In this document: positions 34,180 through 49,100 of the stretch, piece after piece
Layout of the letters: each line of letters starts with the position of its first letter
Position numbering within the stretch: the stretch's first letter is position 1
NCBI RefSeq assembly: GCF_964355755.1
Contig: NC_092671.1
Coordinates: 39,139,304-39,203,303 of the forward strand
DNA from: Antedon mediterranea
Taxonomy: Eukaryota > Echinodermata > Crinoidea > Comatulida > Antedonidae
Direction: 5' to 3'
DNA: 64,000 bases
Notes under the pieces: generated by a model
The model's input: the letters and a program-made list of their open reading frames with translations, nothing else
The model's database searches: none
What the model was told of the DNA's origin: nothing
Translations under genes and position numbers: made by a program

Positions 34180-37100
34180 CTATAAGTACCATTCCTTGCG
34201 ATCTGATTGGTGGTTTGGGTCAGACGCCCTCACAGCAGCGTCGGCGTCCTCGGCTTCTGCTACCCCTTTATCTTCATTCGTGTGATATTCTCCACCGTGT
34301 CGGTTCATGTAACGACCAATGATAAAAAGCATTACAAACAGCGCGATGAATAATACTAATATAACAACTAAAATACAAAAAAAAATATAATTAATTATAA
34401 TATAATGTAATAATATTACATAATAGTTTTAAATCATAACTAAAGCTCTGTCTACACTATCAAACTAGTTTGACAAAAAAAAGCGTGATATGCTTAAATA
34501 TGCTCATATAGGGCAGTGATATGACATCATCATGTCCATATATGGGCACATCACATTTTTTTGTCACACAAAGTTTGATAATGTAGATAAGTTTTCACAG
34601 TAAACAATGTGATGTTCTTGAATTACCCTATTTCATGTAGTTAGGTTCAAAAACCTATACAAACATATACAGTACTTCTCTAAAGCTCTGTCTACACTAT
34701 CAAACTTTATGTGACAAAAAAATATGATGTGTCCATATATGGACATGATGATCACATATCACTACCATATAGTGTAGAGAGCGCTTAGGTTTAGTACAAA
34801 TATATAGAAAATGAAGTAGATGTTTAAAACATGAATATAAATCTCAAGACAGTTTTGTTTAACATAGGCTCTAGAAATATCTGGGTTGAGAATAGGACTA
34901 TACTTGAATCAAGCATGGGACTATACTTGAATCAAGCATGGGACTATACTTGAATCAAGCATGGGACTATACTTGAATCAAGCATGGGACTATACTTGAA
35001 TCAAGCATGGGACTATACTTGAATCAAGCATGGGACTATACTTGAATCAAGCATGGGACTATACTTGAATCAAGCATGGACTATACTTGAATCAAGCATG
35101 GGACTATACTTGAATCAAGCATGGGACTATACTTGAATCAAGCATGGGACTATACTTGAATCAAGCATGGGACTATACTTGAATCAAGCATGGGACTATA
35201 CTTGAATCAAGCATGGGACTATACTTGAATCAAGCATGGGACTATACTTGAATAAATCACAGAATAACTTACATGCTATAGATGCTTTATCTCCAGTTGT
35301 TTTGATTGCAGCTACTGAAGGCTGAGCTGGTTCTTGTGTACTGTACATCTGGTAAGTAACATCAGGGTATGGTAATCTAGTAGTTGGGGGCAGTGTTGCT
35401 CCTTCAACTCCGCAACTTGACTCAACCACCACACCTCGCATGGTTATTTCAGGTGGTTGGTTACCGGGGTCGAACATCTTCAGAGGATAGAAGTTGTTGA
35501 AACGAACCCTAGAGATGCAGCCTATGAATTTATCAATTCCATCTGTAAGGAAAAATGTGAATTCAACCATAACGGCAACAAGAAAACAAATATTGAAAAT
35601 AGAAAATTATGACTTGTCATGTAATAAGACTTTGTTTATTATGTAGAGCATCTTGTGTATGTGTTTGTCTTGTGAACAGGATTACCAACTTTAAGAAGGA
35701 TAGTGAATGAATTCGCTTATGGTTATCCTTGGCAATTTGCCTAAATATATAAACAAACAAATAAATGAGTGAACTAACCTGGGCTGCCAATAGAGATCAT
35801 AGATGGACTTCTGAATGTGGTGTCTGTGAGTGTGAAGGTCTGCATCTGTGGTGACGTTTCATCAATCTGCAATACAATATATGAAAATAAATATAATAAA
35901 CATAATGTATGGGTCTTGGATCCATGTTTTCTTTTACTGACAATTTTCTCGGACTTAATAATTCTGATCAAGTGACCTAATACCACTTCTCTTCTTCCTT
36001 AATACTTTTATTTTATTTATTTATTTATTTATAAACTTATTTTACATGGATGACATTTTCATTAAAAATAATGTTCTTACAAATGGTCCATGATTAAAGA
36101 AATGCATGCATAATACTCAGTGAATAGTCATAAGAATACAAAACATTTTGTTGTTGTTTTAGATTATAGAAAGACATACAAGAACAATTACATTTTAAAT
36201 ACAGATACAGAATTAATAATAATAAACAGTTAAGTAAGTACATCGCAATTACACAGGTTCTCAAGTTGAGGTTTCTATTTAAATACATCATTTTTGTTGT
36301 GTTTTGTATTTATATTTAAACGCATTGTAAGAGGTCGCTTCTTGCAATGATACTTACCATCATTGAAAATTCATTGCCTTCTCGTGTTACCATGACTACG
36401 TGGTGGTTACCATCTGCGTAACTTCCGACATCTTCCGTAATCTCCCATGAATCAACGCCAGAAACGAAGCTGAACTGAATTGCACCTAGGGAAGGAAATC
36501 AGATAATAAATCAGAATTAGAAATAGAATATAATGAAGGGACTTTTAAATGCAGTAGTATTTCTTAAATTAGACAAATCCGGTTCTCTAATCTTTCTTTT
36601 CATTCAGGAATGGAATCTGAAATATTTGTTTTTTCTCTTTTTGCTATTGATATTAATAACTTCTTATTACCTTATTGTTATTTTAAGGGTCTTGGCTTAA
36701 AAGCTTGCTTACTTTGAGTTCCCTTTTACTGTACATAACTATTTCAGGACATATTTGTACATATCCTTAGTTTTATAGAATAAATTGATTTTGATTGATT
36801 ATGACTTGTTTATCAGTACAATACACAATCTAAATATATTTGTTGTAATCACACGTAACAGGGTAATTTGGTCCATCAGTAAAAACAATGGCATCTTTTA
36901 ATATTCCTCAAGTTTTGGTAATCCAGAAATCAAAATTTGAATGTTAACATTTACATTGATTTCAAGATATTAGCAAGTTAAAATACCTTCTGAATTGAGT
37001 TTGATCTCCATGTAACTTTCGCCTGTACTTGAATCAACACGAAGGATACGCCCCTCTGTGTTCTGTGTGGTTGAGAAGCCAGCCTGGATGACGTCCTTCT

Positions 37101-40100
37101 CTGTATCTAACGACTCTTGGCTTGGTATCATGTAACTGACCTCCGAGTTATCGGCAAGGTCAACCCCAACCTCTGAAAGATGAATGTTTTTATTGTGTGT
37201 AGACAGAGCTTTAGTTTAAGTTTGCATAGTAAACAATGTGAGGTTCAAAAACCTATACAAACATATACAGTGACAAAAAAATATGATGTGTCCATATATG
37301 ATATGTCATATCACCATATTAAGGCATATCACTACCATATTAAAGTATATCACTATCATATTAAGGCATATCACTACAATATTAAGGCATAGCACTGCCG
37401 TATTAAGGTATATCACTACCATATTTGGGCACATCACATTTTTTTTCTTTTCATTAGATTTCACAGCTTATTTAGCTATACCTTGAGTGCATATTTTTCC
37501 AGCATATGCAGTCTTATCACAGTCACACTCAAAGGTAGAATACATCTCCATACACACACCACCATTCATACAAGGTTTGGCATCACAGTGACCAGTGCAT
37601 CCTTCCACAACGTAATACGCATTCCTGGACGCTACAACCATGTCCATTGTTTTGCCGTTCATACGCAATGTACGCATGCATCCAACATAGCCTTCGGTCT
37701 GACTGGCTGTTGAACCTACAAAAAAAGTGATAATTGTATATTATATGAAGTCTGTTGTTGTTTTTGGAGTTCCTAATTACCTCCGCCAAGGAGGTTATGT
37801 TTTCACCCCTGTATGTCTGTGAACAGCCTGGAGGCCACAGTTTTTATCCGATTCTAACCAAATTTGGACACAATGATCTATGGCCAAAAAGCTCAGACGA
37901 GTTCGAATTTGAGGGAGAAAGGTCATAGGTCAAGGTCACAACTAACAAAAAACTATTTTACTGCCTAGATACCACAGTTTTGATCCGATTCTCACCAAAC
38001 TTAGCCACAATGATCAATGACACATCATATAATTGTGGTTAAATTTTGAAGGGTCAGGGTCAAAGATCAAGGTCCACAAAAAAAAAAAAAAAAAAAGAAA
38101 TAAAAAAATAATTAAAAAAAAAAAACCCTCAGTGGGACTTGAACCAGCGATCTCAACTGTGAGAGGCTGGACACATAACCATTACACCACACTGTCATCC
38201 ACAACTTTGTAGTGTGCAGTTAACATATTTACACTTAGAACTAATAAAAAAAAATGTAAAAAAAAATATATTCAGGGGGAATTTTATGTGGGGGAATTTT
38301 ACAGTAGGCGGAGGTTTTGTAATATTTATGTTTTATTCACTACAAGCTGTGCTTTTATTTAGGCTCCAATTTTTTAAAGTTATTAGTAAAGTGAAATGAA
38401 ATGTCTGGATAGTAAGACTATGATGAATGCAATGCATTATGGGTTACTTGGAGACGACCTCATGTTTGGTTGAATGAATGCAAATAAATACACTATAGTT
38501 ATAGATTAACTTGATTATTGTTAATTGTTGTATTTAAATGTGGTATGTTTAAATATGGTAAGAAGATATAACAATATTTATTATTATAAATAAACAAACA
38601 AGCAAATTATTATTTAGTTTTAAAAGACGATGAATGATTAAATAATGAAATTGACATACCTACAAATAAAGTACTACGATGTAGATTAAAGTGTACATTA
38701 CGATCATCATACAGCATTGATTGCGTTTTACCATTAGCGCCATCAATTTCCATAAACATCTCCAACGGGTCCATCTCAATAAAAACACGATGCCATTTAT
38801 TATCCGTCAGTTCTTCAACGGTGGAGGTCCGTATGGAGTTCATTCCCGCGCCGTAGTCGAGAGAAAACAACATCTCTCTGTCGCTAGTTAGTTCCAACTT
38901 TAAGTAATCTACCTTATCTTTGTGAATTGCATGAAGTAAGACGACGGGATACACTGTGGTCTTGAATTCAAGATAAACGTCAAATCCACTTTCTACGGTG
39001 AGTTCAATTTCAAACTTTAGATTTGCTTGTGGATCTCTAAATGAAACAGCACTTTGAACTGAAGAAAAATGGCAAAACAAAGCATTACATCACAATTTAT
39101 AAAATTTGTAATTATTAGTATAATATACAGTACATATAGAAGACATAAACCAAAAGTAAACACAAATGATGCATAGGCATTTTATATCCAAAAAATAATT
39201 AATTTGCCATATTTAAAAATAATATAGACAAAGTTTGTTTTAAAAATATACTGAAATTGTTTAGACAAAATCTACTGTACAACACTCGACATAAAGGGAA
39301 CTTTACACTATTTTAGTTAATATACAATATTTCCATTTACCCATTGAATTTGAGTATTATGTAGCAAATCTAAAGCTCTGTTTACACTATCAAACTAGTT
39401 TGACAAAAAAGTGTGATGTGCACAAATATGGTAGTGATATGTTTAAATATGGTAGTGATAATACATCATCATGTCCATATTGGGGCATATCACATTTTTT
39501 TTGTCACATAAAGTTTGATAGTGTAGATAGAGCTTGAGTAACAAAAGAATTCTTACTTTCACCATTACAACGCAGAGGATCAAGTGTGTGGAAAGCTAAA
39601 GACTGATCACCCTCCAAGCCACCGAACCTAAGCTGTGCAACAGGTAGGAATGGTTTCTGAGTCAAAAGACCGGAATCCTCTCTTTCGCTAGCATCATTAA
39701 TGTCACAATTACACCACTTATCAGTGTTGTCACAGTTTCCTTCAATTCCACAAGCGCACTGAAACAAAATGTATTCAAATTTGCTTAAGTCCTTTTCACA
39801 CTAAGGCAATCTCACAGTGTGTGTGTGTGAAAGAACCTTATAATGATCTAAATAAGGTACAATGAATGGTTAGTGATATAACAGACACAGCAACGTGAAA
39901 ATAATCAATTGGATTGTAGCTATAGAAAGAAAGTATTTTAAAATGATTTCAGTGGGTTTATTATACCTTCCTAGTGCCTGGGCCAGCACCTCCCCAATAG
40001 TCCATCTTCTCTCCAGTGCTAGACACCCACCAACCATACTGAGGTCCATCTGAGAGAAAATGTGAACAAAACAAATTAAAATAAGAGACAAGATTACTTC

Positions 40101-43100
40101 TAGGTTGGTCCTCATTTTATGCTCTGTATTATTTGTATGGCATTTGATAAAATAAATGTTTGTTGAATTTGAAAGATAAAAATATGCAGTATGCAGCTAC
40201 TGGTATAAATTTGACGTATCGCAATTTTTGTGTGTTTGTTAATGGAATGTTTCAAGTGCGTCATAAAAAGTTTGGTTTGTCAGTATTGACTTATTTAAGC
40301 TCTGTCTACACTATCAAACTAGTTTGACCAAAAAAAAATGTGATGTGCCCAAATATGGTAGTGATATGATATCATCATCTCCATATATGGGCACATCACA
40401 TTTTTTTTCACATGAAGTTTGATAGTGTAGACGGATATTTAGTCTGGTATGTCAGTTCTGCCTATTGTTTTACTCCACACTTGTACTTACTTGGGGAATT
40501 AAGCAACCTTGCTCGTTTACATCGATACTTAATATACTGTTCGCACTCTTCAGCCTCGGACACCATCTGTCGTATCTGATCCATGCTCACGCCGTTGTAG
40601 TCTATTTCACGTTTGTACGAGCCGGCTTCCACTGATCCCATTACTTGGATCTCAGCTTCCGAATTGTGGTTCAACTCTGTCCAAACCATGTCTTCTGAAG
40701 AAATTAACAATTGTAATCAGGTATAAGTAATGAACAAAAGTAATTCTAATTCTTATTATTGAACTCATTAAAAAACAAAGTTGACAAACACACGCAAACA
40801 AACATGAGAGAAGCGGCACCTTACGATTTTAAAAACTCATTGCCTCTTATCTTTACTAAAGGTAAGAATTATTAATGGTAATGCTGATTGCTAAAGTTTA
40901 TATGCACAATTATTTATATATTATTATTAGAATTCTCTTTACCATACTATATGTACATCTTAATTGTCATAGATTATGTTTATGTATCTTTCTGGTGGGT
41001 AAGCCTTAAGGTCTTTGAACTTATTTGCCCACCAGACAAACATCTCTCTTTAAAAAACTCATTGCCTCTTATCTTTACTAAAGGTAAGAATTATTAATGG
41101 TAATGCTGATTGCTAAAGTTTATACACACAATTTTTTTATATATTATTTTTAGAACTCTCTTTACCATACTAATGTACATCTAATAATTGTCATAGATTA
41201 TGTTTATGTATCTTTCTGGTGGGTAAGCCTTAAGGTCTTTGAACTTTATTTGCCCACCAGACAAACATCTTTCTTAAATGTAAAATGTTTATTGCAATAT
41301 AATTATTTTATTAATAATGTGTGGAAATCAATAAAATAAAACAGGTCAGGGTTGGCAAAATTCACTATTATTATGTCAGTTATAGAAGTGTATAAATGTA
41401 ATTGTCATGATATCTATATACCTTCAAAAATGCATGTAACCAAGAAAGGTTCAAGAGGCCCACTGCCGTCAACATCAATCAACTGGGTACCACTACTGCC
41501 TGATGTACGTTGAACTTCTCCACATGATCTCTTCCAAAGAGCTGTAATACATTTATAAAATTTACACTACAAAACAACTTATTTAACTTGTCAATAAATT
41601 GTAAAGTTGTATTCATTGAATCATGAAAACACGCCAGAATGTTTTATAGTAAAGTGACAAAAAAGATAAAATTCCATAAATTTACCTCTGTGACAGGTAC
41701 TCCCAACATAACCAGAGGGGCAATTACAGCTGAATCCAGCCCATGATGCCTGGCAGACACCACCATGCTCACATGGATTAGGGCTACACCTGTAAACAGA
41801 AATTGATTTTAATTATTTTTATATCATACAGGATGAACAATCACAGACAAAAACAAATGTAATCATTTGCATACTACCAGGGATAGGCCTGTAAATCTTT
41901 TAGAGGGGTCCCCTTAACCAATAATCAATCTTCTAAACCTCTGTTTACACTATCAAACTAGTTTGTGCCCAAATATGGTAGTGATGTGCCCAAATATGGT
42001 AGTGATATGACATCATCATGTTCATATGTATGCACATCACACATAGTTTGATAGTGTAGACTGAGCTTAAAAGTTTGTTGTTACTTGTTTTAGACTTACC
42101 AGTCAACCATTCCACATGTGTTGATCTCTACCCCTTCATTCTGAACAGATGTCAACGCTTGGAAGTTAATCATGCTCCCACCAATCATAAGATCCAACAT
42201 ACAGCCCAGGAAACCAAGACTATTTTCATCTTTGCCTGCAAGAACAGTTGATTTGATTAGTTGAACATACATTCTTATTTATTCTATTTGTTAGTATGGT
42301 GTTTTTTGGTATTTTTGTTTATAAGATGGAAGAAGAAGAATTTCATCAATGAATCTCAATCTAATGTGCTTTGACAATACTATAGTAATCTTAACTTTTA
42401 CAAAATTCATGAAAATTCAGGCATGATATAGAAAAATAATAGAAAATATTTACCACTTCCAAAATAATATCTATTCATGGGTGTTATAGAGACTTGCGTA
42501 CTGCTACGGAAGTCATCCACCATAAATTGAACATCGTCATTTACCATCTTCACCTCAACACTGTGCCACAATCCATCATTAATAGCAGCACCTAAAAACA
42601 AATACACGTTTACTTGTTCAATATTAAAACTGTGATCTTCTACTTGTAAAGCTGTCAGGTCTTAACCTTGGTTCCCACTAGGACATAACAGTATACTGAC
42701 CAATGACAAGCGACAGTTCGAACAATCCATCGCTTGTGATTGGTCAACTCACTTACGTTGTGTTACGTCCTTGCGTCTTTAGTGGGAACCAAGCATTAGA
42801 TAATATTATATTCGAACTGATCATCAGATAGCCTTCTAACAGTAATTGAGGAGTGGCTTGGATTATCTCACTTGGCCAGTATGCTCTGGTGGTATATTTT
42901 GCTTGGCACGATCAATTTGATTCCCTTACAATTTGTTCACGACGGCAATAAAATGTGAATAATATGGTTGCCATTTTTAAACAATAGGGACAATCAATAC
43001 TGATATCTGGTAATACAGAATAAAATATTAGTCAATGTATTGTGACACCATCCTAAATGATTTACTGAATGTTACAAGGTGTGATTGGGCCAGGACGTGT

Positions 43101-46100
43101 ACTATTTGTAACCTAAACCTCTATCAAACTTTATGACAAAAAAAAATGTGATGTGCCCATATATGGACATGATGATGTCATAAGCACTATCATATTTGGG
43201 TATATTACTACCATATTTGGGCACATTACACCTTTTTTTTGTCAAACTAGAATATAAATCAAACTAGTTTGATAGTGTAGACAGAGCTTTAGTTTCAACA
43301 ACGCTTTTGAGTATTTAACTGACCATCGCTGTATATTGGAATACCGCTGGCTTCATCACCAATTTGGATCTTGAGAACACCCTCTTGAATGAGAACTTGG
43401 AATGCTTCTCCTGTAAACAACTCATTGTACATCAGCACTCCTCTTGTTTCATATGTCCTGAACTTAAAACTCACACTGAAAAAGAACAATAAATACCAAA
43501 AGATGGAATGTACCATTATCTGATAGGGGTGTTTCATAAATGTTATATATTCAAGTTGTAGCTCTCTTCTCGGAGAACAGGCCAATTTCGGTTTAGCCAG
43601 GTAAGCTAGGCACAAAATGATGCCAATGAACTATTTTTTGATAATACAAACTCCTTGGTATTATCATTATGTTTTTGATAAATAATATAAACAGGAAAAT
43701 GTATATTAAGAATTTCAATTATCAAAATCCTGTAATATACTTACGTGAGGCCGTCATCGTTGTCCAGAACCAGTCTTGACTCATGAGTTGGGAACGACGC
43801 TGGTACCATGACCTCGCTGGTACATGAGAAGGTCTGTCCGTTATGCACTTTAAGACGTGGGTTACCTGGCTCCATTTCAACTGTGCTAATCACATCAAAT
43901 TCGCTATTGAAATTCATATTTTGTAAACAGCCCTTAAAGTTCAGGTCGGGCATGCCATCCTCTCGGTAGATCCCAGGTCTGTAAAAGTCTGGTGTACCGC
44001 CGAATGTTATCTAAATTTAGATTTTTGAGTTTTATTTTAATTTATTTTACAAATTGCTAGCAATACATTTCATATTCAGCAGTAGATTATATTTATATGT
44101 TATCTAAATTAGGATTGAGTTTTATTTTCAATTTATTTTACAAATTGCTGGCAATATTATTAACTTCCCAAACACTGTAAATCCATATTGTTATATTATA
44201 TAGGAACAGATTCTGTTAGTTCATGTATGAAAAAACATTGCCTGTCCGACACGAAGGTCAACAGGGTCCTTTAATAATGGTTATACCATTGCTTACGGTC
44301 TTCAGCTATATCTCTTGACTAGATACAGTTGCTAGCAATACATTTTACTTTTTCAGTGCTAGTTTATCTATGTCTGTTTAGTTGTTTTAATTTGTTATTT
44401 ATAAAACTTGCATAAAAAAAAACTCAAACCTCTCTATCTAGGTCAATCCGTGAGAAAATTCCATTACTATGACCATGGATGTGAATGGAGTCGAGATCAA
44501 CCTGAATGGCCCGTCTTTTGCGGTAATACTTTACGCGATGCCATTGATTATCATCAAGTAGTCCACCTATTAATAAAGTGGTATCACCCGCTTCGTCAGT
44601 CGTACTTCCTAAAAGATGAAAATGTTACAGGAATGACTTTGTTTACAATTTTAAGCATGATGAACGTAATGGTGTTGTTTCTAAAGCTCTGTCTACACTA
44701 TCGAACCAGTTTGACAAAAAAAAATGTGATGTGCCCATATAAGATAAGATAAGATAACTTTTATTGATCCTCAACAAGGAAATTCATTGCTCGTCATAAT
44801 AACCAAGAAAACACAATAAAAACAAATATAGCATAAAACCATTCATATAAAAACATCTAAAAAATTACAAGATAAAATTATCTTCTTGACTTCCTGTTGT
44901 ACTGGATGATACCGGAGGGAATAAAGGATTTAGCAAATCGATTTGTTTTCACACTGAGGAGCCTCAATCTACCACTTGGATTAAGTTGGTCTATGATCAC
45001 TTTGTGGAGAGGATGAGAGGCATCCGACTCAATGCGTTCGAAATCTTTCTGGAGGTGTTCTAGGTGCACATCGGTAAAGGAAGGCAGTTCCAGACCAATC
45101 ATTTTATTTTATGGACATGATGATGTCATATCACTACCATATTTAGGAATATTACTACCATATTTGGGCACATCACACTTTTTTTTGTCAAACTGGTTCG
45201 ATATTGTAGACAGAGCTTTATATGAAGTTCAGGTTACAAAAGCAATAATTATTATTAGAACTAAAGAAAATGATAATTATCTGATAGCTTATTGGAATTA
45301 ATGTTTATTTCTCTTGACAATAAACTAACTGCAACGACCTGCTTCAGTTATATCTACATATATTTTGTGAAGGATAAAGTTAAATTTTAATAGAATATCA
45401 GCGCAAAATAATTCATAAATTCAGTCGTTTTCTCCTGACAATAGTTGATTTATACATAAATATTGTGAAATACAATTTACATGCATTTCTCTTGTCTTAT
45501 TTATAGACATCATATAATGAAACTAACGAGCCTGAAATAATGAGCTGCTGATATTGTGTGATGTTTGTAAGATGACATAATGACGCAATTCAAATGAATG
45601 TGGTATGTACCTATGTGAAGCATTTTATATAGTAAAACATGTAAGCATGACAGGTATGAAATACCAAAGATGACTAGATACAGTGTTACATTTGTTAGTG
45701 TATATATGATGTTAAGATGACTAGATACAGTGTTACATTTGTTAGTGTATATATATGATGTTAAGATGACTAGATACAGTGTTACATTTGTTGGTATATA
45801 TATGATGTTAAGATGACTAGATACAGTGTTACATTTGTTGGTATTATGATGTTAAGATGACTAGATACAGTGTTACATTTGTTAGTGTATATATATGATG
45901 TTAAGATGACTAGATACAGTGTTACATTTGTTAGTGTATATATATGATGTTAAGATGACTAGATACAGTGTTACATTTGTTGGTATATATATGATGTTAA
46001 GATGACTAGATACAGTGTTACATTTGTTGGTGTATATATATGATGTTAAGATGACTAGATACAGTGTTACATTTGTTGGTATTATGATGTTAAGATGACT

Positions 46101-49100
46101 AGATACAGTGTTACATTTGTTAGTGTATATATATGATGTTAAGATGACTAGATACAGTGTTACATTTGTTGGTATATATATATGATGTTGAAAATGTGTT
46201 TTGTTGTGTTTGTTGCTTTCTTGTAGATGCTTTAATTGATTTGTGAAATGAACTTTTTAATTTTTTTTAATTTTTGTGCTCTGTTTTAGGTTAACCCACT
46301 AGCATAGGTGTTTAGCACCACATTCACATTTATAAATATTTAAAGATTTATTGACAAAATTATATGTATTAATTGTTGAAATTAATAAACAACAACCATT
46401 TAAACAGGAATGGGGAGGTCGGCAAAAATAGGAATTGGAAACTGGGTGGTTACCATAAACTGGAATATGGGGTCGGTCTAAACAGAAATAGAGAGAGGTT
46501 GGCTAAATATACATGAATATCTTATAAAATGTTCAATTTATTATTGAGCCAGCAAGCATGATCTATTTATTATTATTATTTAAATAACTAAACAGCATTT
46601 GTGATAGAAAATGTTAAAAATTGGCTGAGCACTATGGGATAAATAAAACCTACCTAGGTTGAGATTAACCATGAGTTGTCCTCTGACAAGCTGGAAGACG
46701 AGGTAGTCGCTCTGGGTGCCATACCCAGCCATGATCACACCGTTCGCTTCAGTGGTTCGGAAGCGAAACGTAACATGCCATTCGGTCTTGTCTATACGAT
46801 ATCTTCCTTTCTCCACGTTGTACGATATATAATTTGATCCATCGAATGATGCAACACTTGGATCTATAAATATTAAATTAGGTGGTGGGATTACAATATA
46901 CTATAGCTTGGGATTATACAGTAACTCTATGAAATTAAACCAATCTTCAATATAAACATATTCTCCAATCTCATTTAAAGATATATTGTCCCACTAAAAA
47001 AAAAAAGCTTTTGTCAAATTTGTTGGTGAATATGCCATTTTAATGTCATGTAATAGTTATTCACTTTGACCAAAAAACTGGATCGAAAAAAAAAATTATT
47101 TAACTGAAAAAATGTAATTTAAAGCAACAAATACTTAAATTGGCTGTGTTTTAGGTTAGGTTAGGTTTCGTTTGTCTTTTTATAAGTTTTTTTTCAGAAT
47201 TGAATAACTTTATTAAACTGCAAAATAGCCTAATTAAAGTCTGATTTTATTAATCTTTATTTTTCATGTTTTTGGGGGATAATACATCTTTAAAAAATGA
47301 ATGATGTATTGAAAAATTCAACACAAAAGAGGAAGAACTGAAAAAAATATAAAATGTCTTGCTTTATATTTGATACTGATATTTATTAAATCTGCTAAAA
47401 AAAGACACTATTCCCTACACAATGCATTCTTAATAGACAGTTACAGATCATATTACTTTCTCTAAAAATAGCTACCAGCAGTGAAATTGTTTATGTCATT
47501 AAACAAAAAATTTTTAAATAATGTGAATAAAAATGTTTAAATATGTTACTTTACCAGCTAAACATCCATAAAATTCAACACATTACTCTCACTACAAATA
47601 GCTAACACAGTGAAATTGTTTATGTCATAAAAACAAACAAAAAATATTAAAAATTAAATAAAAATTGTAAAAAGTGTTACTATACCAGCTAAACATCCAT
47701 AAAATTCAACACGCATTGAGAAACGGTTCTTCTTTAATATTGGATTAAGTCGTACATATCGAGCAAAAATGTCTGGATTTAATTTGTTCCTGTTCACGCT
47801 GTCACTATCAGAATTACCATGAAATTTCTATAAAGATAAACAAGTTTATCATTATTTGAAAGTTCAAGAAATGAGAGGAGAAAAAAAAGGGATTGACAAT
47901 GCTGACAAGAATGGTAATAAAAATGGTGATGAAAATTCCAATGATGCTGTTTAATTAATAAGCTTTCACAAAAATGTCAAATACTTTTTCATTACAAGCT
48001 TCATATACCAAGAGAACGCTTAGTCTGTCAAAATAGTTATAAAAAAGTGAGTGAGTGGCCAAGCAGTTAAGACAGTGGAACCGTAATCCAGCCACAACAT
48101 CAGCAAGGGTTCGAGGCTCACTTGCTCTGGCGGTAGAACAAGTTTTCTCGGATAAGGACTATAAACCGTAGGTCCAGTGTACACACATTGTTCCTGTTCA
48201 CTTTAAAAAACCTAGTACATCTTTTCTTTTTTCAAGACGTGTCTGTAGGGGTTACCCCCGAACTAGTTCACACACAGCCACTGTGTCGTGGATAGATGAG
48301 ACAGCGCCTTAAAATGGCTGCACTGACATGACGTGACCTTAGGGGAAAAGCATGTAGTTAAAAAGTATAACGTCAGAGTCCACATCGCCATGAGCAATGA
48401 TCCATTCATTGGAATTTGGTGCTTTACAAGAACTCATATTACTTATATTCATTTTTCATAATTTTGTTTTAGCTGTCATAAGGGGAGAGTTTGATAGAGT
48501 AGAGAGAGCTTAATACTCATCCTGGATCTGCCTCTGTAGAGTAAATTAATAGTAGTACAGTACTGCAAGTGCTTTCTTACGTGTACGCCTTAGATATGTA
48601 TTATGTATATTACATACTACAGTATACTGTATCTTGTTATTAATAGCACAATATAATGGATTTTCAATAAACGTTCAAGGTTGAAAACATCAACCGATAT
48701 TTAAATTGCTAAGACAATTTGCGAAAGATAATTGACTTCACGAAAAGCTGACAGTTAATTTTGCCGAGAATGAATGCAATCCTCTAAGTCTGTAATGACA
48801 TTTGGTTTACTGAATGGACCATTTACCTCCAAGGCATCAGAAACTAGGCCTAAGCTATTCAACTGTTACTTGTAGTTGTAGTTTCAAAGGGTAATACTTT
48901 ATTGGCACTTTCACTTTCCAATGATTTGTTAATGTATAAAGCTCTGTCCACACTACTATCACATTAGTCCAAGACAAAAAAGGTGTGATGTGCCCAAATA
49001 TGGTAGTGATATGCTTAAATATGGTAGTGATATGACATCAGCATGTCCATATATGGGCACATCACATTTTTTTACATAAAGTTTGATAGTGTAGACAAAG

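Noticed and set aside
38124-38200. Functional tRNA gene
   Set aside because: A and B boxes are there, but stems pair poorly and it is attached to an A-run and a mobile element.
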